This document shows positions 8,294-17,213 of a stretch of DNA of 64,000 nucleotides, piece after piece (within the stretch, counting starts at the first letter, position 1; the number at the start of each line of letters is the position of its first letter). A program made the translations under genes and the position numbers. A model generated the notes under the pieces. That model made no database searches. It saw only the letters and a program-made list of their open reading frames with translations, and was not told where the DNA came from. Origin of the DNA: Cyclobacterium jeungdonense (lineage in GTDB: Bacteria > Bacteroidota > Bacteroidia > Cytophagales > Cyclobacteriaceae); NCBI RefSeq assembly GCF_010994275.1, contig NZ_WMCD01000001.1:124001-188000 (forward strand), read 5' to 3'.

Positions 8294-9211
8294 ATGATAA
8301 AATGGAAAGGAGTATTTCCGGCAATTACCACCAAATTTACATCCGATGACCAACTTGACCTAGACGCATTCCTTGCGAATATCAAGGTGCAGCAAAAAGC
8401 AGGCGTAGATGGCGTTATTTTAGGGGGAAGTCTGGGAGAGGCCAGTACGTTAACTAACCGGGAAAAAGAAACTCTTGTCAAATCGACTGTAGAAATGATA
8501 GCGGGAAAAATTCCCGTGGTGTTAACCATCGCCGAACAATCCACCAAAAAGGCTATAGAGGCCGTTCAGGCTGCTAATAACAGTGGTATAGAAGGTTTGA
8601 TGGTCCTACCTCCAATGCGGTATTATGCTGACGACCGGGAGACTGTAACCTTTTTTAAGGAAATTGCAGGCGCGACCGATCTTCCGATCATGATTTACAA
8701 CAACCCAGTTGATTATAAAATTCTGGTGACTCCAGACATGTTTGAGGAACTGGAATCCTGCAAAAACATTCAAGCCATTAAAGAATCATCCAGAGACCTA
8801 ACTCTGATAACCAAAATGATAAACCGGTTTGGAGACCGGTTTAAAATTCTGGGCGGCGTGGACCCTCTGGCTTTGGAAAGCCTGGCACTTGGTGCACAGG
8901 GTTGGGTAGCCGGGTTGGTTTGTGCCTTTCCTTACGAAACTGTGGCCATATATCGTTTGGTAAAAGAAGGGAGAATAAAGGAAGCCCTGGAGATTTATCG
9001 TTGGTTTTTTCCCCTATTGGAGCTTGATATTCACCCCAAATTGGTACAGTATATTAAACTGGCTGAAGTAGCCACTGGACTAGGAACGGAATTCGTACGT
9101 GCTCCGCGTCTGATGCTTGCGGGGAAAGAGCGTGAGCGAGTTTTAAAAATCATAGAGGACTCCCTGGCTGTAAGACCAACGTTACCTACCTGGGAAAAAA
9201 TTCCACATTAA
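8294..9211 (+). CDS. DapA-like (DHDPS/N-acetylneuraminate lyase superfamily) lyase or deaminase
   Basis: 305 residues, a complete class-I aldolase-type TIM barrel. Schiff-base Lys163 lies in QAIKESS and the catalytic Tyr135 in IMIYNNP. The usual GTTGE loop of true dihydrodipicolinate synthase is GSLGE here, which argues against a lysine-pathway enzyme. In Bacteroidota, relatives beside an AraC regulator and Xaa-Pro peptidases often act in hydroxyproline use, as 1-pyrroline-4-hydroxy-2-carboxylate deaminases giving 2,5-dioxopentanoate. That role fits the neighbours but no hydroxyproline epimerase, oxidase or aldehyde dehydrogenase is in this window, so it remains inference. Confidence 0.85.
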   Translation: MIKWKGVFPAITTKFTSDDQLDLDAFLANIKVQQKAGVDGVILGGSLGEASTLTNREKETLVKSTVEMIAGKIPVVLTIAEQSTKKAIEAVQAANNSGIEGLMVLPPMRYYADDRETVTFFKEIAGATDLPIMIYNNPVDYKILVTPDMFEELESCKNIQAIKESSRDLTLITKMINRFGDRFKILGGVDPLALESLALGAQGWVAGLVCAFPYETVAIYRLVKEGRIKEALEIYRWFFPLLELDIHPKLVQYIKLAEVATGLGTEFVRAPRLMLAGKERERVLKIIEDSLAVRPTLPTWEKIPH

Positions 9212-9301
9212 ATAATTGGCCAAAATTTACTATTTCACTGAATTTTAAAGGTTACAGATGCCTATTGTAGCTGTATGGGACACCAAAAGATTTTAACTGG
9301 G

Positions 9302-10696
9302 ATGAATTTATTTTCGACGGAAACGTACATTGAAAGAAGAAAAAACCTTAAGAAATTTCTTAAGGAGGGAGTATTGTTGTTTTTAGGAAACGAGGAAAGT
9401 AGCAGCAACTTTAAAGATAACTGGTATCCATTTAGGCAGGACAGCTCTTTCTTGTATTTTTTTGGGCTGGATCTTCCAGGATTAGCAGCGGTTATAGATA
9501 TTGATGCGGATAGGGAAATCATATTTGGAGACGAATTATCCACGGAACAACTGGTCTGGCATGGGGATAAGCCCAAATTGGCTGATTTAGCCGGGGCTGT
9601 CGGAGTGTCTCAAACGCGTCCCTGGATGGAAACTGAAACCTACCTGACCAGGGCTTCTCACAGAAAGATTCATTACCTGCCTCCATACCGACCGGAAAAT
9701 TGCCTGAAATTGATGCAATGGTTTCACCTTCATTTTGATCAACTTCCCCTCCATGTTTCTGAAGAATTTATCAAAGCTATCGTGGCATTACGATCCATAA
9801 AGTCTCAGGAGGAACTTGGGGAAATAAACAAAGCGGTGAATCGTACTGCGGAGCTACACCGAAAAGTGATGCAGTTGGCACGGCCGGGAATGTACGAATA
9901 CGAATTACTTGGTTTGGTGAACGGAGAAGCACTATCCGGAGGAGGAGGTCTTTCATTTCCTCCCATTATTACCATCAATGGACAAACCCTTCATAACCAC
10001 CATTATGGGAACAGATTGGAAGAGGGGAGTTTGTTACTAGCTGACTTTGGTACCGAATCGGCTATGCACTATGCAGGAGATATAACCCGTACCATTCCTG
10101 TTGGGAAGGAATTTTCGGAAACCCAAAGGGAAGTTTATGAGGTTGTTTGGAATGCCCATAAGGTGGCAATCGACGCATTGAAGCCTGAGGTTCGGTTTTT
10201 GGATATTCACCTACTGGCCTGTAAAAAGCTAGTGGAGGGCCTTAAATCCCTTGGTTTGATGAAGGGTGACGTGGAGGAAGCTGTTCGCGAGGGAGCCCAT
10301 GCTTTGTTTTTCCCTTGTGGACTTGGACACCTGATGGGACTGGATGTTCACGACATGGAAGATCTGGGCGAAGCTTTCGTGGGATATACCGATGAACTTA
10401 AGAAAAGTACTCAATTTGGCCTTAAATCCCTGCGATTGGGAAAAGAATTGGTAAAGGGACAGGTACTCACCGTAGAACCGGGGATTTATTTTATACCCCA
10501 GCTTATAGATTCCTGGAAGGCCCAAAAATGGCACAATGACTTTATTAATTACGAGAAGTTGGAAAAATACCGCGCCTTCGGCGGTATTCGAATCGAGGAT
10601 GATTTTTTGATCACAGCCAATGGATCAACGATACTTGGTGAACCGCTGGAAACCTCCCCTCAAGAAGTAGAATCGCTTCGCAGGAACTTGGATTGA
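9302..10696 (+). CDS. pepP: Xaa-Pro aminopeptidase (aminopeptidase P, M24B)
   Basis: 464 residues from ATG 9302, chosen because NLFSTETYIERR is the usual beginning of the family; ATG 9275 would add nine residues. The N-terminal creatinase-like domain (NWYPFRQDSSFLYFFGLD) is followed by the pita-bread metallopeptidase. Metal ligands are seen in LLADFGTE, YAGDITRT, GLGHLMGLDVHD, VEPGIYF and GIRIEDDF, the normal two-Asp, one-His, two-Glu set. It removes the N-terminal residue before proline in the cytoplasm and so complements the dipeptidyl peptidase upstream. It is likely the last gene of the AraC-linked locus, followed by a terminator at 10746. Confidence 0.94.
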   Translation: MNLFSTETYIERRKNLKKFLKEGVLLFLGNEESSSNFKDNWYPFRQDSSFLYFFGLDLPGLAAVIDIDADREIIFGDELSTEQLVWHGDKPKLADLAGAVGVSQTRPWMETETYLTRASHRKIHYLPPYRPENCLKLMQWFHLHFDQLPLHVSEEFIKAIVALRSIKSQEELGEINKAVNRTAELHRKVMQLARPGMYEYELLGLVNGEALSGGGGLSFPPIITINGQTLHNHHYGNRLEEGSLLLADFGTESAMHYAGDITRTIPVGKEFSETQREVYEVVWNAHKVAIDALKPEVRFLDIHLLACKKLVEGLKSLGLMKGDVEEAVREGAHALFFPCGLGHLMGLDVHDMEDLGEAFVGYTDELKKSTQFGLKSLRLGKELVKGQVLTVEPGIYFIPQLIDSWKAQKWHNDFINYEKLEKYRAFGGIRIEDDFLITANGSTILGEPLETSPQEVESLRRNLD

Positions 10697-10745
10697 AGTA
10701 ATTTAACAGCAATTTTTGCTTTCTATTGGATCAGGAGTGGTGGGG

Positions 10746-10772
10746 CCCTTTCAAAAGGGTTCTTTTCTTTTT
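10746..10772 (+). terminator. Intrinsic terminator after the Xaa-Pro aminopeptidase gene
   Basis: CCCTTT-CA-AAAGGG forms a 5-6 bp stem and is followed on the plus strand by a T-rich run (TTCTTTTCTTTTT). Confidence 0.65.
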
Positions 10773-11004
10773 CCTATTCAGGAGCAATTCGTTAGGTTAT
10801 TTTTTTAAAAATCGCGAAATTCTTTTCTATTTCGTAGGGGACGCGAGCGAGGGTTAAATAATGGTTTAAAGCTGGCATGGAGGAAATAGGTCCCTTTACA
10901 TCAATGGCACATTACCGTTCCAAAGGTAGCGTCCTCGATTAGTGATGTCGATTCAATTACCGGAGTTATTTCCGTTCTTATTTTCATATTAATATAGACG
11001 CACC
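10773..11004. other. Gene-free stretch before nnr
   Basis: With the terminator just before it, this is a ~300-bp gap between the aminopeptidase and nnr. It holds AT-rich sequence and no open frame of note, repeat unit or RNA gene that I can recognise. The last ~60 bases presumably include the nnr promoter, but no clear TAnnTTTG box stands out. Confidence 0.5.
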
Positions 11005-12489
11005 ATGCAAAAGATACTTTCTGGAAATCAGGTGAAATCCCTTGATCAAAAATACATTGAAGGAGAGGGGATTCATTCCTACCAACTTATGGAAAGGGCC
11101 GCAATGGCCTTTTGTGACTGGTTTGTGACTATGGTGCCAGAAGAGCGATCGGTGTCGGTTTATTGCGGTACCGGAAATAATGGCGGCGATGGACTTGCCA
11201 TAGCCAGGATTCTGAGTCAAAGAGGCTATTCCGTGGCAGTAGGTCATATAGGAGATCCGGAAAAGGGTTCTACTGACTTCCAACACAATCTACGGGTGTT
11301 GCCGGAAAAATTACCGGTCAGCACCTGGAAAAACGTAACTGAATCAGACGTTCTCATTGACGCGGTTTTTGGTGTCGGAATCAACCGACCCCTGGAAGGT
11401 GACTACCTGAAATTGATTCAATATTTAAATGAAAAACCAGCGTTGAAAATTAGCGTGGACATGCCATCAGGCCTGCCTTCCGACGGTCCCTTGGAAGGGG
11501 AGGTTTTTCGAGCTGACTATACAGTGAGTTTCCAGTTTCCAAAACTCTCTTTGCTGGCTCCGGAACATGCAGCGTATGCAGGAAAATTAATTGTACGAAG
11601 CATCGGGATAGGTAGGAGCTACTTTGATTCCTTTGAATCGAATCGTTTCTTTTTTTCGGGTGAAAATTTGATCAGGTACCATAAGAAATTCCTACCATCC
11701 AGCCATAAGGGTGATTTTGGAAGAGTTGTCCTGGCAGGCGGCAGTTATGGTAAAATGGGATCCATTGGTTTGAGTACGCGAGCAGCCTTGCGAACCGGAA
11801 GCGGACTGGTTTTTTGCCACATTCCTGCCTGCGGCGTGGAAATTATTCAAGGCAGTATTCCAGAGGCCATGGTATTGCCCCCTGGTGGCGAACATGAAGT
11901 GGGCGACAGAATGGATACCGAAGGCATAGATGCCATAGGAATTGGACCTGGTCTGGGGAAAGGTGAAAATGCTGCTAAATTGGTGTACCAGGTTCTGAGC
12001 CACTATGCCGGCCCAACGGTATTGGATGCAGATGCCATTAACATACTGGGAGATAATCCTGCCTGGTTGAATTCCCTGCATGCTAATGCGGTACTTACTC
12101 CGCACTTAAAAGAGTTTGAGCGTCTTACAGGGATTGCCGGGAAAAACCATTTTCACCGTATGGATCTGGCAAGGGACTTTGCCAGGAAATACAGCTGCAC
12201 ACTGGTGTTAAAAGGGGCCTTCACATTGATCAGTTTTCCGGATGGGCAGCAGGTGTTTAACAATTCGGGTTCTCTTCACATGGCCACAGGGGGCTCAGGA
12301 GACGTGCTGACCGGAATCCTCACCTCTTTTCTGGGTCAAGGTTATTCGATGAAAAACGCCGTGCTGTGCGGCGTTTTTCATCATGGACATGCAGGAGAAT
12401 TGGCAGGTTCTTGCCGAGGTAGGGGGACGCTGGCTTCCGATATACTGGAAAAAATCCCGGATAGCCTCCTGCACAGTGGTATTGAATGA
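11005..12489 (+). CDS. nnr: Bifunctional NAD(P)H-hydrate epimerase / ADP-dependent NAD(P)H-hydrate dehydratase
   Basis: 494 residues, the length expected for the fused enzyme. The N-terminal epimerase domain (about 1-210) has CGTGNNGGDGLAIAR and VDMPSGLPSDG. The C-terminal ribokinase-like dehydratase has SHKGDFGRVVLAGG, GIGPGLGKGEN, VLDADAINILG, LTPHLKEFERL and GGSGDVLTGIL with the catalytic Asp. It repairs hydrated NADH and NADPH in the cytoplasm. It stands as its own unit and converges on the sugar dehydrogenase gene with only 3 bases between the stop codons, so their transcripts may interfere or overlap. Confidence 0.95.
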   Translation: MQKILSGNQVKSLDQKYIEGEGIHSYQLMERAAMAFCDWFVTMVPEERSVSVYCGTGNNGGDGLAIARILSQRGYSVAVGHIGDPEKGSTDFQHNLRVLPEKLPVSTWKNVTESDVLIDAVFGVGINRPLEGDYLKLIQYLNEKPALKISVDMPSGLPSDGPLEGEVFRADYTVSFQFPKLSLLAPEHAAYAGKLIVRSIGIGRSYFDSFESNRFFFSGENLIRYHKKFLPSSHKGDFGRVVLAGGSYGKMGSIGLSTRAALRTGSGLVFCHIPACGVEIIQGSIPEAMVLPPGGEHEVGDRMDTEGIDAIGIGPGLGKGENAAKLVYQVLSHYAGPTVLDADAINILGDNPAWLNSLHANAVLTPHLKEFERLTGIAGKNHFHRMDLARDFARKYSCTLVLKGAFTLISFPDGQQVFNNSGSLHMATGGSGDVLTGILTSFLGQGYSMKNAVLCGVFHHGHAGELAGSCRGRGTLASDILEKIPDSLLHSGIE

Positions 12490-12492
12490 TTT

Positions 12493-13668
12493 TTATTCAA
12501 ACGTTAATTTTAAGATCTTGTCATCGTGAATGCGCAGCGCTGCCCTGCCGTCGGTATTGCTGGTGGTGACATAAAGGTTACCGTCTGGTCCAACTGTCAC
12601 GTCGCGCATCCGTCCATAGATTCCTTTGGACGGGGCATAGGAAAACCAACGTTCTACTTTTTCGACTTCATAATCGTTTTCTTTATCAAATACAATGCGG
12701 ATTAAGGCCTGTCCTCCAAGTGAGGCTACAAACAAGTCACCCTTATAAAAGGTCATTCCTGCAGGAGGTACGGCGGCTTTATTCCAGGAGACCTTTGGGT
12801 CCACGTAGGTTCCCATTCCAGGAGCACCTACTACTATCGGCCAGCCGTGGTTGCCACCTTTTTTCACCATATTTATCTCATCCCTATATCGAACACTTCC
12901 TTCCACTTCAGCTCCGGATGGACCGTGTTCGGAATTGAAAAAAGCCCCGGTATCGGGATCCCAGGCAAAACCTTGCACTACTCGGTGTCCATACGAATAG
13001 ACCGGTGATCCGGGAAAAGGATTGTCGGAAGGTATTTCACCTTCTTCCGTTATGCGAAGGATTTTTGATGCCAGGTTCTCTACATCCTGAGCCACAAAGG
13101 GCTGAGACATATCCCCCGTACCAATGTAGAGCATGCCGTCCGGACCAAAAGCAATTCGACCACCCAGGTGGATGGCATAAGCTGGTATGTTATCTAAAAT
13201 TACTTTATCCACCACGGCTCTGGAGCCTAGATCATTTAACCGGACTACTTTGCTAAGTAGCTGATTTTCATCATTTCGGTACGCATGCATGATATAGATC
13301 CAGTGATTGGTTTCAAAATTGGGGTGAACAGCTAATCCCATCAAGCCCGCATCCACCTCGTGCACGCTGCCCGGAACTTCCAAATAGGGAGTCGGATTAT
13401 TTTCACCTGAAGGAATTCGTAAAATAGACCCGGGTCTTTGTGCTACCAGGGCGTCTCCATTGGGAAGAAAGCGCAAGGACCAGGGAATAGTCAGGCTGTC
13501 CACCCATACTTCTACCTTTACTCCTGGCACCTCTGGTAAAAAAACGTCTTCGGTTTTCTGGGGTAATTCTCCCAGGATGGGTTGGGCTTTTTGAACGACT
13601 TCCTGTGCTTGGAGGGAGAATGAAATTCCCAGACAAAAGAGTAGCAAAAAAACATGTCTTGGTTTCAT
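12493..13668 (-). CDS. Secreted PQQ-dependent aldose sugar dehydrogenase-like protein
   Basis: 391 residues with a signal peptide ending at SLQAQ. It is a soluble quinoprotein beta-propeller, with GLMGLAVHPNF, HLGGRIAFGPDGMLYIGTGD, FNSEHGPSGAE and GNHGWP, and RMRDVTVGPDGNLYVTTS near the C-terminus. These are the blade and cofactor motifs of the family of periplasmic aldose dehydrogenases (E. coli YliI type), which oxidise sugars to lactones with pyrroloquinoline quinone. The GxHxG-type histidine in the HLGGR segment is at the place of the catalytic base. No PQQ biosynthesis genes lie nearby, as usual for organisms that scavenge PQQ. The natural substrate is not known. Confidence 0.9.
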   Translation of the reverse strand: MKPRHVFLLLFCLGISFSLQAQEVVQKAQPILGELPQKTEDVFLPEVPGVKVEVWVDSLTIPWSLRFLPNGDALVAQRPGSILRIPSGENNPTPYLEVPGSVHEVDAGLMGLAVHPNFETNHWIYIMHAYRNDENQLLSKVVRLNDLGSRAVVDKVILDNIPAYAIHLGGRIAFGPDGMLYIGTGDMSQPFVAQDVENLASKILRITEEGEIPSDNPFPGSPVYSYGHRVVQGFAWDPDTGAFFNSEHGPSGAEVEGSVRYRDEINMVKKGGNHGWPIVVGAPGMGTYVDPKVSWNKAAVPPAGMTFYKGDLFVASLGGQALIRIVFDKENDYEVEKVERWFSYAPSKGIYGRMRDVTVGPDGNLYVTTSNTDGRAALRIHDDKILKLTFE

Positions 13669-13741
13669 AAGCTTTTTGGTTTATTTCAATTATTTAACTG
13701 ACAGTATGAATCATTCGTTCCTGAAACGGCACGTACTGATT

Positions 13742-14341
13742 TCATAAATTCATTTTCAACTGTTCCGGGAGCAGGCGGAAAGACTTTCGATGCAATGGGC
13801 TCGGACCTAATTTACGGATTCCTTCCCGATGCGCCTTAGTAGGATATCCTACATTTTTTTCCCATTCATACCCCGGATATTTCCGGGAGAGATTAATCAT
13901 CCAGTCATCCCGGTAGGTTTTAGCCAGAATGGAGGCTGCAGCAATGCTGGCAAATTTTCCATCCCCCTTCACTACGCAGTCGTAGGAAATGGTACTTGCT
14001 GGCTTGAACCTATTTCCATCAATCAGTAAATGATCTGGCTTTATTTTTAAGGACTCAACTGCCCGATTCATGGCCAGGTAGGAAGCATTCAAAATGTTCA
14101 ACCGATCAATTTCCTCTACATCTGCACTGCCAATAGCCCAGCATAAAGCCTCCGATTTAATTTCTTCAGTTAACACGATTCTTCGGGATTTAGCTAGTTT
14201 TTTGGAGTCATTGATCCATTCGTTGGCGTAATCGGGAGGAAGGATCACGGCTGCTGCCACCACCGGTCCACAGAGACAGCCCCGGCCAACTTCATCGCAA
14301 CCTGCCTCCGTTCGATCAGCTTTTAAAAAAGGTAGCAGCAT
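13742..14341 (-). CDS. rnhB: Ribonuclease HII
   Basis: 199 residues; cleaves the RNA strand of RNA-DNA hybrids and single ribonucleotides in DNA. The N-terminal active-site motif AGCDEVGRGCLCGPVVAAAV holds Asp16 and Glu17, and LLIDGN supplies a further acidic residue. The motif SIAAASILAKTYRDDWM is also typical. The ATG at 14341 lies inside the end of the GH63 gene, a 26-bp overlap on the same strand, so the two genes are probably translationally coupled although their functions are unrelated. Confidence 0.96.
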   Translation of the reverse strand: MLLPFLKADRTEAGCDEVGRGCLCGPVVAAAVILPPDYANEWINDSKKLAKSRRIVLTEEIKSEALCWAIGSADVEEIDRLNILNASYLAMNRAVESLKIKPDHLLIDGNRFKPASTISYDCVVKGDGKFASIAAASILAKTYRDDWMINLSRKYPGYEWEKNVGYPTKAHREGIRKLGPSPLHRKSFRLLPEQLKMNL

Positions 14342-17000
14342 TGGGATAAAATTCCTTTTCCTTGTGATACTTGTGAATAAGTTCGGCCACCAAACCCGTC
14401 CATCCGGTTTGGTGAGACGCTCCTAATCCACGGCCATTTTCACCATGGAAATATTCGTGAAATAAAATGAGGTCCTGAAAATGAGGGTCCTGCTGTAATT
14501 TCTCATTATCTGCGTAAATGGGACGGTTTCCGTGTTTATCCTTTCGAAACAGGTTGATCAGGCGCAATGATAGTTCATTGGCAATCAAGTCCAGGGTGAT
14601 AAATTTTCCGGATCCGGTCGGATATTCTATGGAAAAAGTGCCCCCATAATAGAAATCAAATTTTTTCAGGGATTCGATGATCAGGAAGTTTATGGGAAAC
14701 CAAATAGGTCCCCTCCAGTTGCTGTTCCCTCCAAACATCGTGGTTTCGGACTCTCCAGGGGCATACTTCACAGAAAATCGGCTTCCATTTATTTGAACTG
14801 AATAAGGTTTTTTTAAGTGGTCCTTAGACAAGGATCGGATACCATAATCTGATAAAAACTCACTTTCGTCCAGCATTTTATGAAGGATACTTTTCATCCG
14901 ATGTCCCCTTAACAATGAAAAAAGCCTTCTTTTTTCGTGTCCAGGATGTATCCAATTGGATACCAGAGCAGCTAGCTTGGGTTTTTCCTTGAAAAAGAAA
15001 TCCAGTCGGTTTTTAAATTCCGGAAGATCGTCAAAGAGCTCCTCCCGAATGGGCTCTACGGCAAATAAGGGGATGATGCCCACAATAGATTTGACCTTCA
15101 TAATTTTGGGCTCTTCGCCGGTAAGGTGCAGCACATCAAAAAAGAAATTATCTTCATCATCCCATAAGCTAATATTTTCTTTGGAAATATTACTCATGGC
15201 ACCGGCAATGTACAGAAAGTGCTCCAGGAACTTGGTTGCAGTATGCTGATAAACCTTATTGAATTCGCAGAGGTCCAGGGATATTCGCAGCATGTTGAGA
15301 CAAAACATGGCCATCCAGGAGGTGGCATCTGCCTGCTCCAGCTTGCCAAACAATTTATCCACATGGCTCCGGTCAAAAACGCTTATATTATCAAGTCCCA
15401 GGAAGCCGCCTTCAAATATGTTTCTTCCTTCCTCGTCTTTTTGATTCACCCACCAGGTGAAATTTAGCAATAGCTTATGAAAGGCCCGCTCTAAAAATTC
15501 CTGATCGCCTTTTCCTTTTCCATTGTATTTCTTATCAATTTGATAAACCCGTTGAACCGCATAAGCGTGTACCGGCGGATTAACGTCGTTAAAATTCCAC
15601 TCATAGGCCGGCATCTGACCGTTTGGATGCATGTACCAATCATTCAAAAGCAAGAGGAGTTGGTCTTTGGCAAAATCCGGATCTAATCTGGCCAGGGGGA
15701 TGCAATGAAAGGCCAGATCCCAGGCGGCATACCAGGGGTATTCCCATTTGTCCGGCATGGAAATGATATCGTAATTTTGCAAGTGGCGCCAATTACTGTT
15801 TCTACCTGATTTTCTTTCCTGAGGTGGTTGATACCTGCCCGGATCTCCTTCCAGCCAGCGCTCGACATTGAAATAATAAAATTGTTTGGTCCATAACATC
15901 CCTGCGTAAGCCTGGCGTTGGATCAGCTTCATTTCCTTGTCTTTAACCCGTTCCTGCAAACCCTCGTAAAATTCCTCCGTATCGTTTATTCGCGCCTGTA
16001 AGATGTCATTTGCTGATTCAAGGGGAGACTCGGTTTCGACATGTTGCATGCGTAATATTACTTCTGCTTTTTCGCCTGCAGGGATGGTTAATTTATAGAT
16101 TGCAGCTGCTTTGGTGCCTACAAATTTTGGATTGAGGTGCTTTTTGTCCCCATGAACCAGGTAATCGTTGATGGCGTCCTTGAGGTATTTTTTTTGATTA
16201 CCAATGTGATACAATCGTTCCCGATTTGTTTCGTTGTCACAAAATTGCAAATCGGGTTCACCTGAAAATGTAAAACTGTAATTTCCGGATTTTGGGGAAA
16301 AAGCCTTGATTTTGTTTGGCCCGGATTTTTTAAAGCTTGGTATAAAAGGCTCATCCCCAGTAAACCAGGTTTTTCTGAACCAGATGGTGGGCATTATCCA
16401 AAGGGTGGCCTCTTCTGCCCCTCTATTGTAAATGGTAGCCTTGGCAAGGATATCTTCTACATCCGCTTTAGCGTATTCTAAAAAAATATCGAAATAGGCA
16501 TCCTTATCAAATACACCTGTATCTAACAGTTCAAATTCTTTTTCATTTTTTCCCCGCAACTGATTTTCTTCCAATAATTGCTGGTACGGAAATGCTTCTT
16601 GTGGGTATTTATAAAGCATTTTCATATAGCTATGGGTAGGGGAAGAGTCCAGGTAATAATATAGCTCTTTTACATCTTCGCCATGATTGCCCTCGTTTCC
16701 GGTAAGTCCATATAAACGTTCTTTTATCAGGGGATCTTTTCCATTCCAGAAAGCCCAGGCCAGGCAAAGTTTTTGCTTGTGGTCGCTGATTCCTCCGATT
16801 CCTTCCTCTCCCCATCGATATGCTTTACTCCTGGCATCGTCATGAGTGACATTTTCCCAGGCAGATCCGTCCGGACTATAATCCTCCCTCACAGTTCCCC
16901 ATTGTCTTTCGGTAAGATAAGGTCCCCATTTTTTCCAATGACGGATTTTCTCTCTGTTTTCTTTTAATCGCTCTAACTCTATATTCATGGGTATTTCCAT
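14316..17000 (-). CDS. GH63-like (MGH1-type) glucosidase
   Basis: 894 residues, no signal peptide, so cytoplasmic. ATG 17000 gives MEIPMNIELERL; ATG 16988 four codons later is equally possible. The N-terminus (WGPYLTERQWGTVREDYS) and the (alpha/alpha)6-barrel half, with WRGPIWFPINFLIIESL, SVFDRSH and HQTGWTGLVAELI, match the large bacterial proteins annotated as mannosyl-oligosaccharide glucosidase or mannosylglycerate/glucosylglycerate hydrolase. It likely trims alpha-glucosides of compatible-solute or storage type; the true substrate is not known. It is upstream of and overlaps rnhB. Confidence 0.88.
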   Translation of the reverse strand: MEIPMNIELERLKENREKIRHWKKWGPYLTERQWGTVREDYSPDGSAWENVTHDDARSKAYRWGEEGIGGISDHKQKLCLAWAFWNGKDPLIKERLYGLTGNEGNHGEDVKELYYYLDSSPTHSYMKMLYKYPQEAFPYQQLLEENQLRGKNEKEFELLDTGVFDKDAYFDIFLEYAKADVEDILAKATIYNRGAEEATLWIMPTIWFRKTWFTGDEPFIPSFKKSGPNKIKAFSPKSGNYSFTFSGEPDLQFCDNETNRERLYHIGNQKKYLKDAINDYLVHGDKKHLNPKFVGTKAAAIYKLTIPAGEKAEVILRMQHVETESPLESANDILQARINDTEEFYEGLQERVKDKEMKLIQRQAYAGMLWTKQFYYFNVERWLEGDPGRYQPPQERKSGRNSNWRHLQNYDIISMPDKWEYPWYAAWDLAFHCIPLARLDPDFAKDQLLLLLNDWYMHPNGQMPAYEWNFNDVNPPVHAYAVQRVYQIDKKYNGKGKGDQEFLERAFHKLLLNFTWWVNQKDEEGRNIFEGGFLGLDNISVFDRSHVDKLFGKLEQADATSWMAMFCLNMLRISLDLCEFNKVYQHTATKFLEHFLYIAGAMSNISKENISLWDDEDNFFFDVLHLTGEEPKIMKVKSIVGIIPLFAVEPIREELFDDLPEFKNRLDFFFKEKPKLAALVSNWIHPGHEKRRLFSLLRGHRMKSILHKMLDESEFLSDYGIRSLSKDHLKKPYSVQINGSRFSVKYAPGESETTMFGGNSNWRGPIWFPINFLIIESLKKFDFYYGGTFSIEYPTGSGKFITLDLIANELSLRLINLFRKDKHGNRPIYADNEKLQQDPHFQDLILFHEYFHGENGRGLGASHQTGWTGLVAELIHKYHKEKEFYPNAATFFKS

Positions 17001-17213
17001 CCAACTTAATCAAAGAGCGAATTTAAGTCATTTACGGTTCAAATTGCCAAATTATCCCGGTTGTATTTGGTTTTTTTTGCTTCAGGGTTGAATCATCCAA
17101 GGCAAATCTTTGTCGTGGCTACCAGACTTATTTGAGCTCGTTTTTTTTTAGCCTGGAAATTTGGTTTTTGATTACTAAAAATGGATTTTACCATTAAAAA
17201 TATGCCGAATAAA

